Notes under the pieces: model-generated | What the model saw: the letters and a program-made list of their open reading frames with translations, nothing else | What the model was told of the DNA's origin: nothing | The model's database searches: none | NCBI GenBank assembly: GCA_024704765.1 | Contig: JAKMXF010000335.1 | Span: 186,001 to 250,000 of the forward strand | DNA length: 64,000 nt | Direction of reading: 5' to 3' | Source of the DNA: Oopsacas minuta | Taxonomy: Eukaryota; Porifera; Hexactinellida; Lyssacinosida; Leucopsacidae | Program-made: the position numbers and the translations under genes | Part shown: in pieces, positions 44,285 through 53,643 of the stretch | Numbering within the stretch: the stretch's first letter is position 1 | Layout: each line of letters starts with the position of its first letter

Positions 44285-47200
44285 ATGGATCTCAGTCGCA
44301 TAACAGAGCTAGGTCTAGGTATAGGCCTAGAGGGAGGAGTGGGAGCACTGCCAGTAGCTAGTGAAGAGAACAAACAGCTACGCGCTGAGGTGCTAGAACA
44401 GTCTAGAGAGCTGAGTACTCTACGTAGAGACACACGGACACAGAAAGATCGCGGTAGATTGTTACAGGAGCATTTAGCTCTGATACGACAGGAATTACAG
44501 CATACACAGGGACTGTTAACTGCTAGAGAAAGGGTAATTACTATATCCGTACAGTCAAGTCCCGTTATATTGAAGCTCAAGGGACCTCGATAATTAGTTC
44601 GATATTAGTGTGAAAATTATGCCACTTTGACGGTTTGGGGCCATATTTGTACAATTTTAAACTGTTCGATCGAATTTCATAATTGTACAAATAAAATCAA
44701 AGTCAAAATATTCCATCGCTTATTTCGAAGTAATTATAATCATCGCGGTTCCATGAGCTTCGACATAACAGGAGTTGACTGTACTCGATATGACCTCATT
44801 CCTAATGCATTTAGGTCAAAGAAGGAGAGCAGCACATGCGATTACTAGCAGAGCGGGAGATAAGTAGGCTATCAGGTGATCATAAGAGAATAGAGGGAGA
44901 ATACAGTTCTATAAATGAACGGTTAGCACAGCTTGAATCAGCTGTCTATAAAGACAAATCTAAACTGCAGCAGATATCTGAAGAAATTAATTGGGATCAA
45001 CAAACACGGAATGAATGGCTTAAGAAACAGAGCAAAGAAGAGGATGACGTAATCACTATTGAGAAGTATTCTAGACAGGATGAGGCTAGGATTAAAACTC
45101 TATCTCTTGAGATGGAGAAATTGGAAGGAGAGTGCAGGGCGAGTAGGAAACAGCTGGAGGATGAAGTCACTGATACAATTAGTAAGTATAATAAGCCCAT
45201 TAATTGGGCTATTTTTGTGGTAACGGATAATATATATTTTTCGGGTAATCGGTTCAACTACCATTATCTAGGAATTCTATCTATTTATTTTTCACTCTGT
45301 TACCAGAAGTTCCCCGTTTCCTCTAGGTAACCAGATAGCACTTGACAAAGTAGCTGAAGAATACAGAGATACTCATAAGGAAAGAGAAGAGCTGTTGAAA
45401 CAATGGGAAGCTATTCTAGACCAGATGAAGAGAAGAGATGGATCTATAGAACTGACAGCTAAGGAACTAGAGAGCGTTAAAACTACTATATCTGAGCAAG
45501 AGAATGCGTTAGATCAGAAGAAACAGTTTTTATTGAATGAAGAAGGTTAGAAATTATATCTACCGATGTAGGACACTGTTAATATTGTTTTAGTTCCACC
45601 GCCCGCATCAAGTTTACCTGCTACATGAATATTCTCACTCATTTTATGAGTGACATTCAGCTACACAATATATTTACTAACTAACGGGTGAATAGTAGTG
45701 ATTTTATCTTCACAGATCTCCTTTAACACGCTTAATTAACATATTTAGAAGTAGAATCATTGAAATATTTCCATGAATTGGACACTTATGATAACGTCAT
45801 AAAATAATGAAATGCCGCCCACTCACATGCATAGATGGACATCATGTAGAGCTGAAACAGGTTTCTCATTAACAGGACTTTATTTACATTTCTATACAAC
45901 TCAGGTAATAACGAAGAACTTGAGAAGAAACATAACATAACAGAGAGATTGGTAGCTAAACAGAGACTGGAGTATAATGAAGCTGAATCTTCTCGTCTAC
46001 AATTTCGAGATGAGTTAGAAACGCTAAAATATACAGTAGATAGAACAGCAGCTGATCTTGAGACACTACGCGGTTAGTTAATAGTTCGTTAGATCTACTT
46101 GACTTACAGTAGAACCGCGTAGTACGAATTTCCGAATAATACGAACAATAGTTATTCAATTTGTATCACTCTAGTTAATCTGTACTCCGGTTAAGAAGTA
46201 CACATTTCGAAGGTCCGTCCGTGTATATATTAACGAGGTTCTAGTGTATTTGGTATAAACATAAGTTCGTAACCATTATAGGAGAATGTAACCATCTGAA
46301 CAGAAACGGTAAGGAACAGACACAAAAACTAACAGAAATGCAAGGTACAGTCGTAGCCCTGAGAGAGCAATTATCTAAATCTACATATTCTACACTAAGC
46401 AGTGAAGAGAGAGCTCAGAAGCTTGAATCTATACTCAAGCAGGAGGAGAATGAGATTATGGAGTCTAATAGGAAATCAGATTTATTGAGAGATAAGGAAT
46501 TTAAGATTATACAGCAAGTACAGGTTAGTTAAGCCATTAAGCCAGGTTTGACGTATTTTACAAGCAGTTCTCACCCTGCGGACTCCTTAATGGTCCACGG
46601 ACTACAGTAATGTGTCTACAGAATGTGTTGCCGAATTCTCGTGACGAAATTTCTTAGAGAGCATTTTGTCTGTATGTTATATACCTTGTGTTAGGAAGTG
46701 AAAGAGAAGGAAGCTACAATGCTAGGAGAGGAACAAGGATACAGAGCTGCGCATAGGAATTTAACTTCTAATCTACAAAAGTTGGATAAACAATCTTTGC
46801 AACAACAAGAGTTGATTTATACACAAGATTACCAGGTAACTGATTCATAAAACATTATATCTAAGCTCAAGAGATCGTGATAATTACTTCATGTAATGGA
46901 TGAAATGTGTTACTTTGACGATTTGGAACCATATTTGTACAATTGAAGACTTCTATGAGCGCTATTTTGATATATCTGTTTTCGATATAACCGGAATTGA
47001 TTGTACGTATATACACTCTTTACCGTTAGAGCTATTTCGGTCTTTACTCATCATTTGTTCCATTATTTTATCACAACAACAATATAGATAGTACAGTTAG
47101 AGAAACGATTAGGAAGACTTGAAGGAGAGACAAGTGCTGAAGAGAAGAAAGCTCTTCAAGATAAGATAACAGAGTTAAATGAAAGGAAAGACTATGAAGA

Positions 47201-49145
47201 TAAACAAGAATTACTCCTTACTAACCAGCTTAAACGTCTAGAAGATGAGCTGAGGAGGGTAGGGAGAGAGGACAGTAAGAACAGGGAAGAAGAAGCTGAT
47301 CTCCAGGGGAAGATAGATGAGGTAACATTATACCTAGACAGTACACAGAGACTGATTAAGAAAGTTACAAGAGAAAAGTTAGTCGTTATACTATCTTAAA
47401 ATTTCTGGATTTTCTGTTTATTTTCGTTTACTTTGTTTCTTTTCATGATATTTATATACTTCATAATATTTCATAGACAAGAATCGATGGTAGATAGAAA
47501 CTTGCTTAAGCTTCAAGTACGTAAGTTAAGAGATTCTCTATTCACGCGAGCAGATGAAGTCTACTCTCTGGAAAAGAGAAAGTTAGAGCTGATTACTGCT
47601 ATGACAGAGAGATCTAAGGAAATTGATTTGTTTAAGGAAATGATAGAAGCACAGATACGAAGTAGTGCCAACGATAAACAAAAAGTAAGAGAAATTGGGC
47701 AAACTCTCTCGATGGGTTTGCCCCTTAAAATCAGTGTTTCGCGCAAAATTTGCTGATGAATTACTCCCAAGCCATTTCAACGATTTCCCCAGGATAATCC
47801 AGCGATGCCTGAAGGTTTGGTATAATCTATTTTGAATTAATATTAGGTAAACTTTGAACTACACCAGAGACTAGCACAGATAGACAAACTACAAAAACGC
47901 TATGAAATAGTCTCTTTGTCACTAGCACCCCCCGAGGGAGAGGAAGTACACTCACAAGCTTATTACGTCATCAAGGCTGCACAGGAACGAGAAGAGTTAC
48001 AACGAGAAGGTGATGAGCTTGATGCTAAAATAAGAAAAGCTGAGAGGGAAATACGAGCACTTGAAAATACACTTGGATTGATTTTTGATAGAAATGAATC
48101 ATTCAGGCAAGGTTTTACAAATATCGGAAATATCGAGAAATAGCGGAAATATCGAGAAATAGCGGAAATATCGGAAAATATCGGAAATATCGAGAAATAT
48201 CGAGAAATATCGAGAAATATCGGAAATATCGGAAATATCGGAAATATCGGGTAATTTTCTGATATTTTTCAAAAATATCGCAGTAATATTTTTGAGAATT
48301 TTCGATATTTTTCATTATTGTTTCCAACCCAATATATCGATGTCATTCTTTGGTACAGGAAAAGTCTACTTCGCGCAGACAATAAGAGCGAATTATCAAA
48401 TGAAAGATCTATCCTTGAGAAACAGTTAAATTCAACTTTAGACAAATCTCGCTTTAAAGAAAGACAGAAGAGGGAACTTCTTGGTGACCTCGGGCATATG
48501 GAGAATAGATTACGTGATATGTTATCTGATGAACACTCCGTCGCTAATGTAATCGAGAAAAAACGTATTTCAGTTGAACAGACAAATAAATCTATTACAG
48601 AGCAAAAAGAAAAAGTTGACAGATCTCTCAAACAGTTAACTAAGGCCTATCGTGAGCTTAAAGGGAAATGCGACGCGAATAAAGTCAGTAATATTGAGAA
48701 AGACATTGCATTACGAGATCTACGTGATTTGAACGTTGCATCTGTGCAAGAAATGGTACAAGTCAGTGAGAAAGATTTATCAATGTTGGATAGTTTACAT
48801 ACTATCTTCTCACAAGTTGGTTTGCCGACTGTACAGTCTACTCTGACAAGCAGACCTGGTTCACAAGTATCACTCGGTTCTTCACGTCATACGTCACGTG
48901 TTCCATCATGTGTACCATCAGCTGTTTCATCAGCTGTTACTATGGGTGAGAAAGAAACTGGTCAGGTTGTAGCTACTAAAACAGTTGAGATAGGACTTGA
49001 TTTACCATCCGAGCCAGGGTCTAGGAAAAGCAGTGCAGACAGTTACAAACGTTCCGCTCAAAGTTCCAGGGTTCCGTCTGTAGCTTCTAGTCGCGCATCT
49101 TCCAGTCGTAAATCCCAGACAAAGATCGAGATTATTCTATCTTAG
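44285..49145 (+). CDS. CCDC39: CCDC39, axonemal 96-nm ruler subunit
   Basis: Ten exons (44285-44533, 44815-45181, 45327-45545, 45905-46072, 46282-46523, 46695-46835, 47097-47377, 47477-47684, 47847-48111, 48379-49145) splice in consistent phases to 968 residues; human CCDC39 has 941. Nearly the whole protein is coiled coil. Diagnostic blocks are PVASEENK near the start, [12 protein letters not shown], and [20 protein letters not shown] with [20 protein letters not shown] further on, plus a Ser-rich C-terminal tail. With CCDC40 it forms the 96-nm ruler that sets the repeat of inner dynein arms and the nexin-dynein regulatory complex, so this organism builds motile cilia. An in-frame ATG at 44255 could add ten residues, but 44285 fits the family better. 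Several introns carry MITEs, and the last holds a satellite-like tract. Confidence 0.93.
44553..44785. mobile_element. MITE family A, compound copy
   Basis: It starts cagtcaagtcccgttatatt and ends gacataacaggagttgactg. In the middle an inverted second left arm (cgcggttccatgagcttcga) is present, so it looks like two copies head to head. It ends 30 bp before the CCDC39 exon 2 acceptor. Confidence 0.7.
45262..45330. mobile_element. MITE family C remnant spanning a CCDC39 acceptor
   Basis: The stretch from aggaattctatctattta to agaagttccccgtttcctct closely matches the right half of the full family C copy at 38168-38223. It runs straight into ctctag, the 3' splice site of CCDC39 exon 3 (exon start 45327). 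The element's own sequence at this point reads gtttacacagg. Confidence 0.75.
45588..45862. mobile_element. Family G repeat, copy 1
   Basis: It lies in CCDC39 intron 3. It is an inverted, highly similar copy of 51824-52095, over about 270 bp. Shared landmarks include ccgcccgcatcaagtt, cacagatctcctttaacacg and cacttatgataacgtcataa. It has no coding capacity. Confidence 0.85.
46106..46250. mobile_element. MITE family D
   Basis: Left end acagtagaaccgcgtagtac, right end attaacgaggttctagtgta. It ends 32 bp before the start of CCDC39 exon 5. Confidence 0.7.
46850..47005. mobile_element. MITE family A
   Basis: acattatatctaagctcaag, then gacgatttggaaccatattt, and right end cgatataaccggaattgatt. It lies in a CCDC39 intron. 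Confidence 0.7.
48115..48330. repeat. AATATCG(A/G) minisatellite in the last CCDC39 intron
   Basis: From about 48119 to 48250 the sequence is an irregular tandem array of aaatatcgg, aaatatcgag and aaatagcgg units. It is followed by an inverted-flavour segment (ctgatatttttc, aaaatatcgcag, gatatttttc) that can pair with the array. It reads as a spurious YFRYFR open frame on the minus strand. Confidence 0.85.
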
Positions 49146-49896
49146 CACATAACTATCACACAACCCGATCACTATGATAAGTAAATTCCATAAATGAACA
49201 CACTAGTATTGTATCTCTATTTAATCTCTCAATAATTCATTACACAGTGTATTTCATTGTTTATTGTGAAGATAGGGGTCGTACAAACATTACGCTTCCA
49301 GGATGGAAAAGTGGGTCTGATTTCTAGAAATTGCGTTTTCACAAATTCTGTGGACCCCAGGTTAGGAATCGCTGTCATGCCGTAGAGATTAAAACTTGTG
49401 GATTTGACCTCTGAAATTTTGAACTTATCTTGGGGTTATAAGCATCTTTCAAAATCTGCAATGACACACACCATATGCTCTATTGTATGGAATGATTACT
49501 GCCATACGTACGTAGTTAATTGTGCTCTTAACCTCATGCACGTATACACACAGATTCATATAATATTATATTCTTTATACTCAGATATATATTCTAACCA
49601 AATCTTAACAGAAATCTATTATTTCTATAGAATACTGCACGTTGTACGTTTAAATAGGATTCTCAATGGGGTGATAGTCAATTAATACTTACGTAATGTT
49701 TTTATTAGTCTTGTAATATGGCATTTGGTATATGGCTTGAGTTGTGAGTTATGAAATATATGTACGCAGCTTTATAACGTTTATCACGCATAAAAACTGA
49801 AGTACAATCATTCAAATGACTCATCACGAGTATAATTGAATATCTAATATAAATAATACGCAAAAATTATCATTTTTCAACCAATAATTCTGCAAA
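49146..49896. other. Intergenic, family F fragment
   Basis: CCDC39 3' UTR and the upstream region of the transporter. At 49275-49375 a decayed family F copy is visible (attctgtggaccccaggtta). A 95-codon open frame at 49398 has no recognisable feature. Confidence 0.45.
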
Positions 49897-51201
49897 ATGG
49901 CCAAATTTAGCCAAAAACCAATTAGAGTATTCGTTACATGCTCAATCGCACTTTTAACATTTGGATTATCACTTTTCATCGATTCCTATACTTCCCCCAT
50001 AGAAGATGAAATATTATCAGATGGCATTCTCTCTGAAAATATGTACCCTGTATTTGCATCAATGCTTAGTCTAGGAGGGTTAATTGGTGCAGTATTTGCC
50101 GGTCCTATCACGGAATGTTTTGGCATAAAATCCGCGATAATATTCGTGTCTCCGTTAGCGGCAATCGGTGGATTTGGGTGTATCGTTGCTAGTAGCCCAA
50201 TAGTGCTTGTATTCGGGCGAATGTTAATTGGTATGCAAATAGGGGTCGTGAATTCAACTGTACCCATTTACATCTCTGAAATTTCTTCTTCGAAACGGAA
50301 ATTGTATGGATCTGTTCTAGGGCTTGGTCTAAGGATGGGAACATTTATAGCTTATACTATCGGTCTCTGGCTGGGTTTCCGTTGGATTGTTGTATTCTAT
50401 CTATCTTGTCTGTTCGTGTTAACTTTCCTGCTAAGCTACCAGCCAGATAGCCCGCACTGGCTTCATTCAAAAGGCTACACACAGAGTGCAATTAGAGCTA
50501 CAGCATATTTACATGAATGCTATGAGGATCTTGATTGTAAATTTCCTGAAAAGGAAACACACAAATCTATGGCGAGTTTCATGCGTGGATTTTTTGCATT
50601 ACCCGTAATTAGACCTTTGATAATATGCTGTTCTATACAAATATTTAAAGAGTCATCCGCCCAGCAATTGTTACTATTATACGCGGCACATACACTTGAA
50701 GCAGGTGTCAGTATTAATCCACAATTCGCAGCAATTTTTAACATACTTTCACAGGTTTTTGGCAGTATAATATTCCTATGGGTAATACAGAAAATCCATT
50801 GGAAGAAGTTGGTTATTTTAACTACGATTTTTCAAGCAATTTGCAATGCATTACTGGCGGTGACTTTGTATTTGTCAATTGACGAGCTACGGTGCACACA
50901 TTCGGTATATACGTCATGTTTCTGTGGTGTACTAATGTATGCACCACTTATTATTACGAGCGTAATGTCATTTGCTTATGGGATCGGTTGGGGATCTATT
51001 GTATGGTGGTTGTACGGAGAAATCCTTGATAAACGATATGCACGTGTTTGTGCGGGAATCGCGACTTTTTGCACGTATCTAGCTTCGTTTCTTAATCAGT
51101 TATTTGCTCCTATTTTGGTTAATTACGCTGGATCTGCTGTTGTGTTCTTTGGATATTCATGTTGTTGTGTTTTAGCTTTAGTTTTTCAGTATTTTTATTA
51201 G
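49897..51201 (+). CDS. Divergent SLC2/GLUT-type sugar transporter, intronless
   Basis: This 434-residue single-exon protein has about 12 hydrophobic segments and the major-facilitator sugar-transporter layout. Family marks are GRMLIGMQIG and the following PIYISEIS after TM4, PDSPHWL (183-189) in place of PESPRWL after TM6, and YGIGWGSIVWWLYGEI in the TM10-TM11 region. It should move a hexose or related polyol across a membrane, most like the SLC2A6/8 or insect Tret1 group, but the substrate cannot be read from the sequence. Several signature residues have drifted. The TM7 QQLSG motif is QQLLL, and the chain stops right after TM12 without the PETKG tail. Together with the lack of introns this suggests a retrocopy or fast-evolving paralogue. 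The frame is intact, so it is not an obvious pseudogene. Confidence 0.8.
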   Translation: MAKFSQKPIRVFVTCSIALLTFGLSLFIDSYTSPIEDEILSDGILSENMYPVFASMLSLGGLIGAVFAGPITECFGIKSAIIFVSPLAAIGGFGCIVASSPIVLVFGRMLIGMQIGVVNSTVPIYISEISSSKRKLYGSVLGLGLRMGTFIAYTIGLWLGFRWIVVFYLSCLFVLTFLLSYQPDSPHWLHSKGYTQSAIRATAYLHECYEDLDCKFPEKETHKSMASFMRGFFALPVIRPLIICCSIQIFKESSAQQLLLLYAAHTLEAGVSINPQFAAIFNILSQVFGSIIFLWVIQKIHWKKLVILTTIFQAICNALLAVTLYLSIDELRCTHSVYTSCFCGVLMYAPLIITSVMSFAYGIGWGSIVWWLYGEILDKRYARVCAGIATFCTYLASFLNQLFAPILVNYAGSAVVFFGYSCCCVLALVFQYFY

Positions 51202-52133
51202 TTAAACTTTGTTATAAATTTGTTATTCTTTGCTAGATATTTATTGATAGTTTATTAAATGAATATTCGAAGTTCCCTTCTTAATTGCGATATGAATAGC
51301 AAATGCAATAGCTACGGTTAAAAGGACAGTTTGCAGGAAGTAAACTGTCCTCAACACGTAGAGATTAATTACTGCCAACACTCCCGGGATTTACAAGAAA
51401 TCCAGGGAAGTTTTGCGAATTTATATGCTTTTTCCCAATTAATTCCATAAATGGCCATTTTTGGATGTAAAACTTAGTATTTTTTGGAAATCCCGGAAAG
51501 GTGTAGTTGATGGGAAATACAATATTTAGCTGATATTCAATATATTCATATCCTCGACTTAAGTTCATTGTACAATTTTCTGCACCAGAAACACCAAATA
51601 TTTTAATAAATATAATATTTACACATACACAGACAAGCAACACTCTAATTGCTAAAACGTAATCTCATAGTGATAGCTCTTATCCATGTGGCATATTCTA
51701 TGAAACCACTAACTAAATCCAATTGATTATATAATAGGCTAATAGTGGCCTCTACTGCCAGATTTATCGTAGTTTTTTATCCAAATTTCCGTTTGTTGAG
51801 AATATATAATTATGTCCCTGTTTCAGCTCTACATGATATCCATCTAAGCATGTGAGTGGGCGGCATTTATATCTTATATTTTATGACGTTATCATAAGTG
51901 TCCAATTCATGGAAATATTTCAATGATTCTACTTCTAAATATGTTAATTAAGCGTGTTAAAGGAGATCTGTGAAGATAAAATCACTACTATTCACCCGTT
52001 AGTTAGTAAATATATTGTGTAGCTGAATGTCACTCATAAAATGTTTACAATATTCATGTAGCAGGTAACTTGATGCGGGCGGTGGAGCTGAAACTAGTTC
52101 CCAACTAACAGTGGCCTAATACGTTATTTTTTA
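51202..52133. other. Intergenic, two repeats
   Basis: A fragment at 51370-51490 (ctgccaacactcccgggatt, then aagaaatccagggaagtttt) resembles fragments at 33063 and 15508. A full family G repeat follows at 51824-52095. Nothing else is recognised. Confidence 0.55.
51824..52095. mobile_element. Family G repeat, copy 2
   Basis: It is bounded by the inverted pair gtttcagctc and gagctgaaac, 272 bp apart, with no open frame. It is the reverse-oriented partner of 45588-45862. It ends 39 bp before the first NDUFS6 ATG, so it probably overlaps that promoter or 5' UTR. Confidence 0.8.
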
Positions 52134-52547
52134 ATGTTTATTATTGGTGGCTATATTTCTGTTAGTATGTTTAGATTATTGGTGTCTAAACCGTATTTTG
52201 GAGTTGCGAACAGACATTCCATTGTTACAGCCAGGAAACTAAGCAAATCATTCCCTGAAGACACACAAACTCACACTGGTCAGAGATGGGATCGTAAAGA
52301 TACCAGACTGACTAGATTTATCGATAAAGGAAAAGAAATAAACACTCGTTTCGCCATAAACCTTCTCTCTGAGGAGCCAGTTGCGATTATCAATGATACC
52401 CACGTATATTGTGGTGGGGAACTTGGCGCATTAGGTCATCCAAAGGTTTACATAAATCTTGATAAACCACACATACAATCGTGTGGATATTGTGGTAAGA
52501 CTTTTGTAGCCAAACAATTCAAAGAATTGGCTACTTCTAAATCTTGA
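52134..52547 (+). CDS. NDUFS6: NDUFS6, complex I 13-kDa zinc-binding subunit
   Basis: A single exon of 137 codons. THTGQRWDRKDTRLTRF and GALGHPKVYINLDKP match NDUFS6. The zf-CHCC zinc site is complete: Cys in VYCGGE, His in ALGHPK, and two Cys in SCGYCGK. The protein is an accessory subunit of the N-module of mitochondrial NADH:ubiquinone oxidoreductase. The second in-frame ATG at 52167 begins MFRLLVSKPYFGVANRHS, a typical basic, hydroxylated mitochondrial presequence. It may be the true start, making a 126-residue precursor. It lacks introns, unlike most genes in the window. Confidence 0.93.
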   Translation: MFIIGGYISVSMFRLLVSKPYFGVANRHSIVTARKLSKSFPEDTQTHTGQRWDRKDTRLTRFIDKGKEINTRFAINLLSEEPVAIINDTHVYCGGELGALGHPKVYINLDKPHIQSCGYCGKTFVAKQFKELATSKS

Positions 52548-53643
52548 TTTCATGCTGTGACGTAATAATATGTGAGTTAACCAAATACATACAACCTATA
52601 CATGTTACTTATGTCGATTATACAGAATTGTCTCGCGTTATTACGATTTAATGTATTCTGGTTTTGAAAGATACCAATTTTAATGTAGGCTGCACTTACC
52701 GACCCATTTTTGCATGTATACAAGAGGTTTGTCGGTCTATTTGTTCCAGTTCAAAGTTCACTTGGTCCACAGTCAAAATTCGATGGCCCCATCGATTTGA
52801 TAGTGATTAGTTTACACATTTTTACATATCACACTTACCCGAAATTATACCTACATAATCCAATCTCTATGCTACATAAATTCATACAAATTCTTGTCTA
52901 TTCATTTTATAGGTTTACTAGTTTGATAAGAATTTCGTTATCTATATTATTGCGATTATCCTATCTTAGTAGTGATAATAAATCTGTAATTTGTCTACTG
53001 CCCACTAGCTTATGGTATGTTCAACGTTGTTGCTTCAATGTGCATTTATTCGTCTTTCAATCATTCTCTTGTAGATATGAAATAGAGGAATAGTTATACA
53101 CTCATTTTACTGGTTTGAGATAGACACAATTTTGGTATATATAAATGTGTATAGGGAGATACTTTTCAGAAGCTTTCTGAAAATTATAGTGTACAGTGCA
53201 GTGCGATCCGACAAAGCTAAAATTGTTTCTATACAAGTCGAAATAAGTAAAACGAGGGGAAATGATATTCTTTAGAAACGAATTTACCGCTATTACTGGA
53301 CATTATGCATTTATGGGAGTCATTATATCAAGGTTACTAGGTTGCTATACATGGCTTATCGTAGTATATATGGAACATATATGGAGCAATAGCAGCATTT
53401 CTCCCAAACAGGCAATTTACCTAATTCCTAACAGAGCATATAATTCAGTAGTAGGAAATATTTCAATTTCAAACCATTACAGTGTAACCGCCATAACCCC
53501 GGGGTACCAGGGAAGCCGAAATGCTACCCTGTTTCCCTGTTTATGGAGATTCATTTATATGGGACTAGGAATCACTCTAATTACTTCTCACTGCATATCC
53601 ACACATTAAATGTCAATAAATTTTGTAAAAGTAGTTATTTCTG
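52548..53643. other. Intergenic, one MITE
   Basis: NDUFS6 3' UTR and the upstream region of the docking-domain protein. Open frames at 52710-53093 and 53262-53609 show no family features, and the second runs through a MITE. A family C copy lies at 53478-53600. Confidence 0.5.
53478..53600. mobile_element. MITE family C
   Basis: acagtgtaaccgccataacc, then gccgaaatgctaccctgttt, and gggactaggaatcactctaa. It lies about 45 bp upstream of the start codon at 53644. Confidence 0.7.

Noticed and set aside
48115-48327. 70-codon minus-strand frame rich in YFRYFR
   Set aside because: It is a translation of the AATATCG minisatellite, not a gene.
53262-53609. 115-codon frame before the docking-domain gene
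   Set aside because: Its second half runs through a family C MITE.
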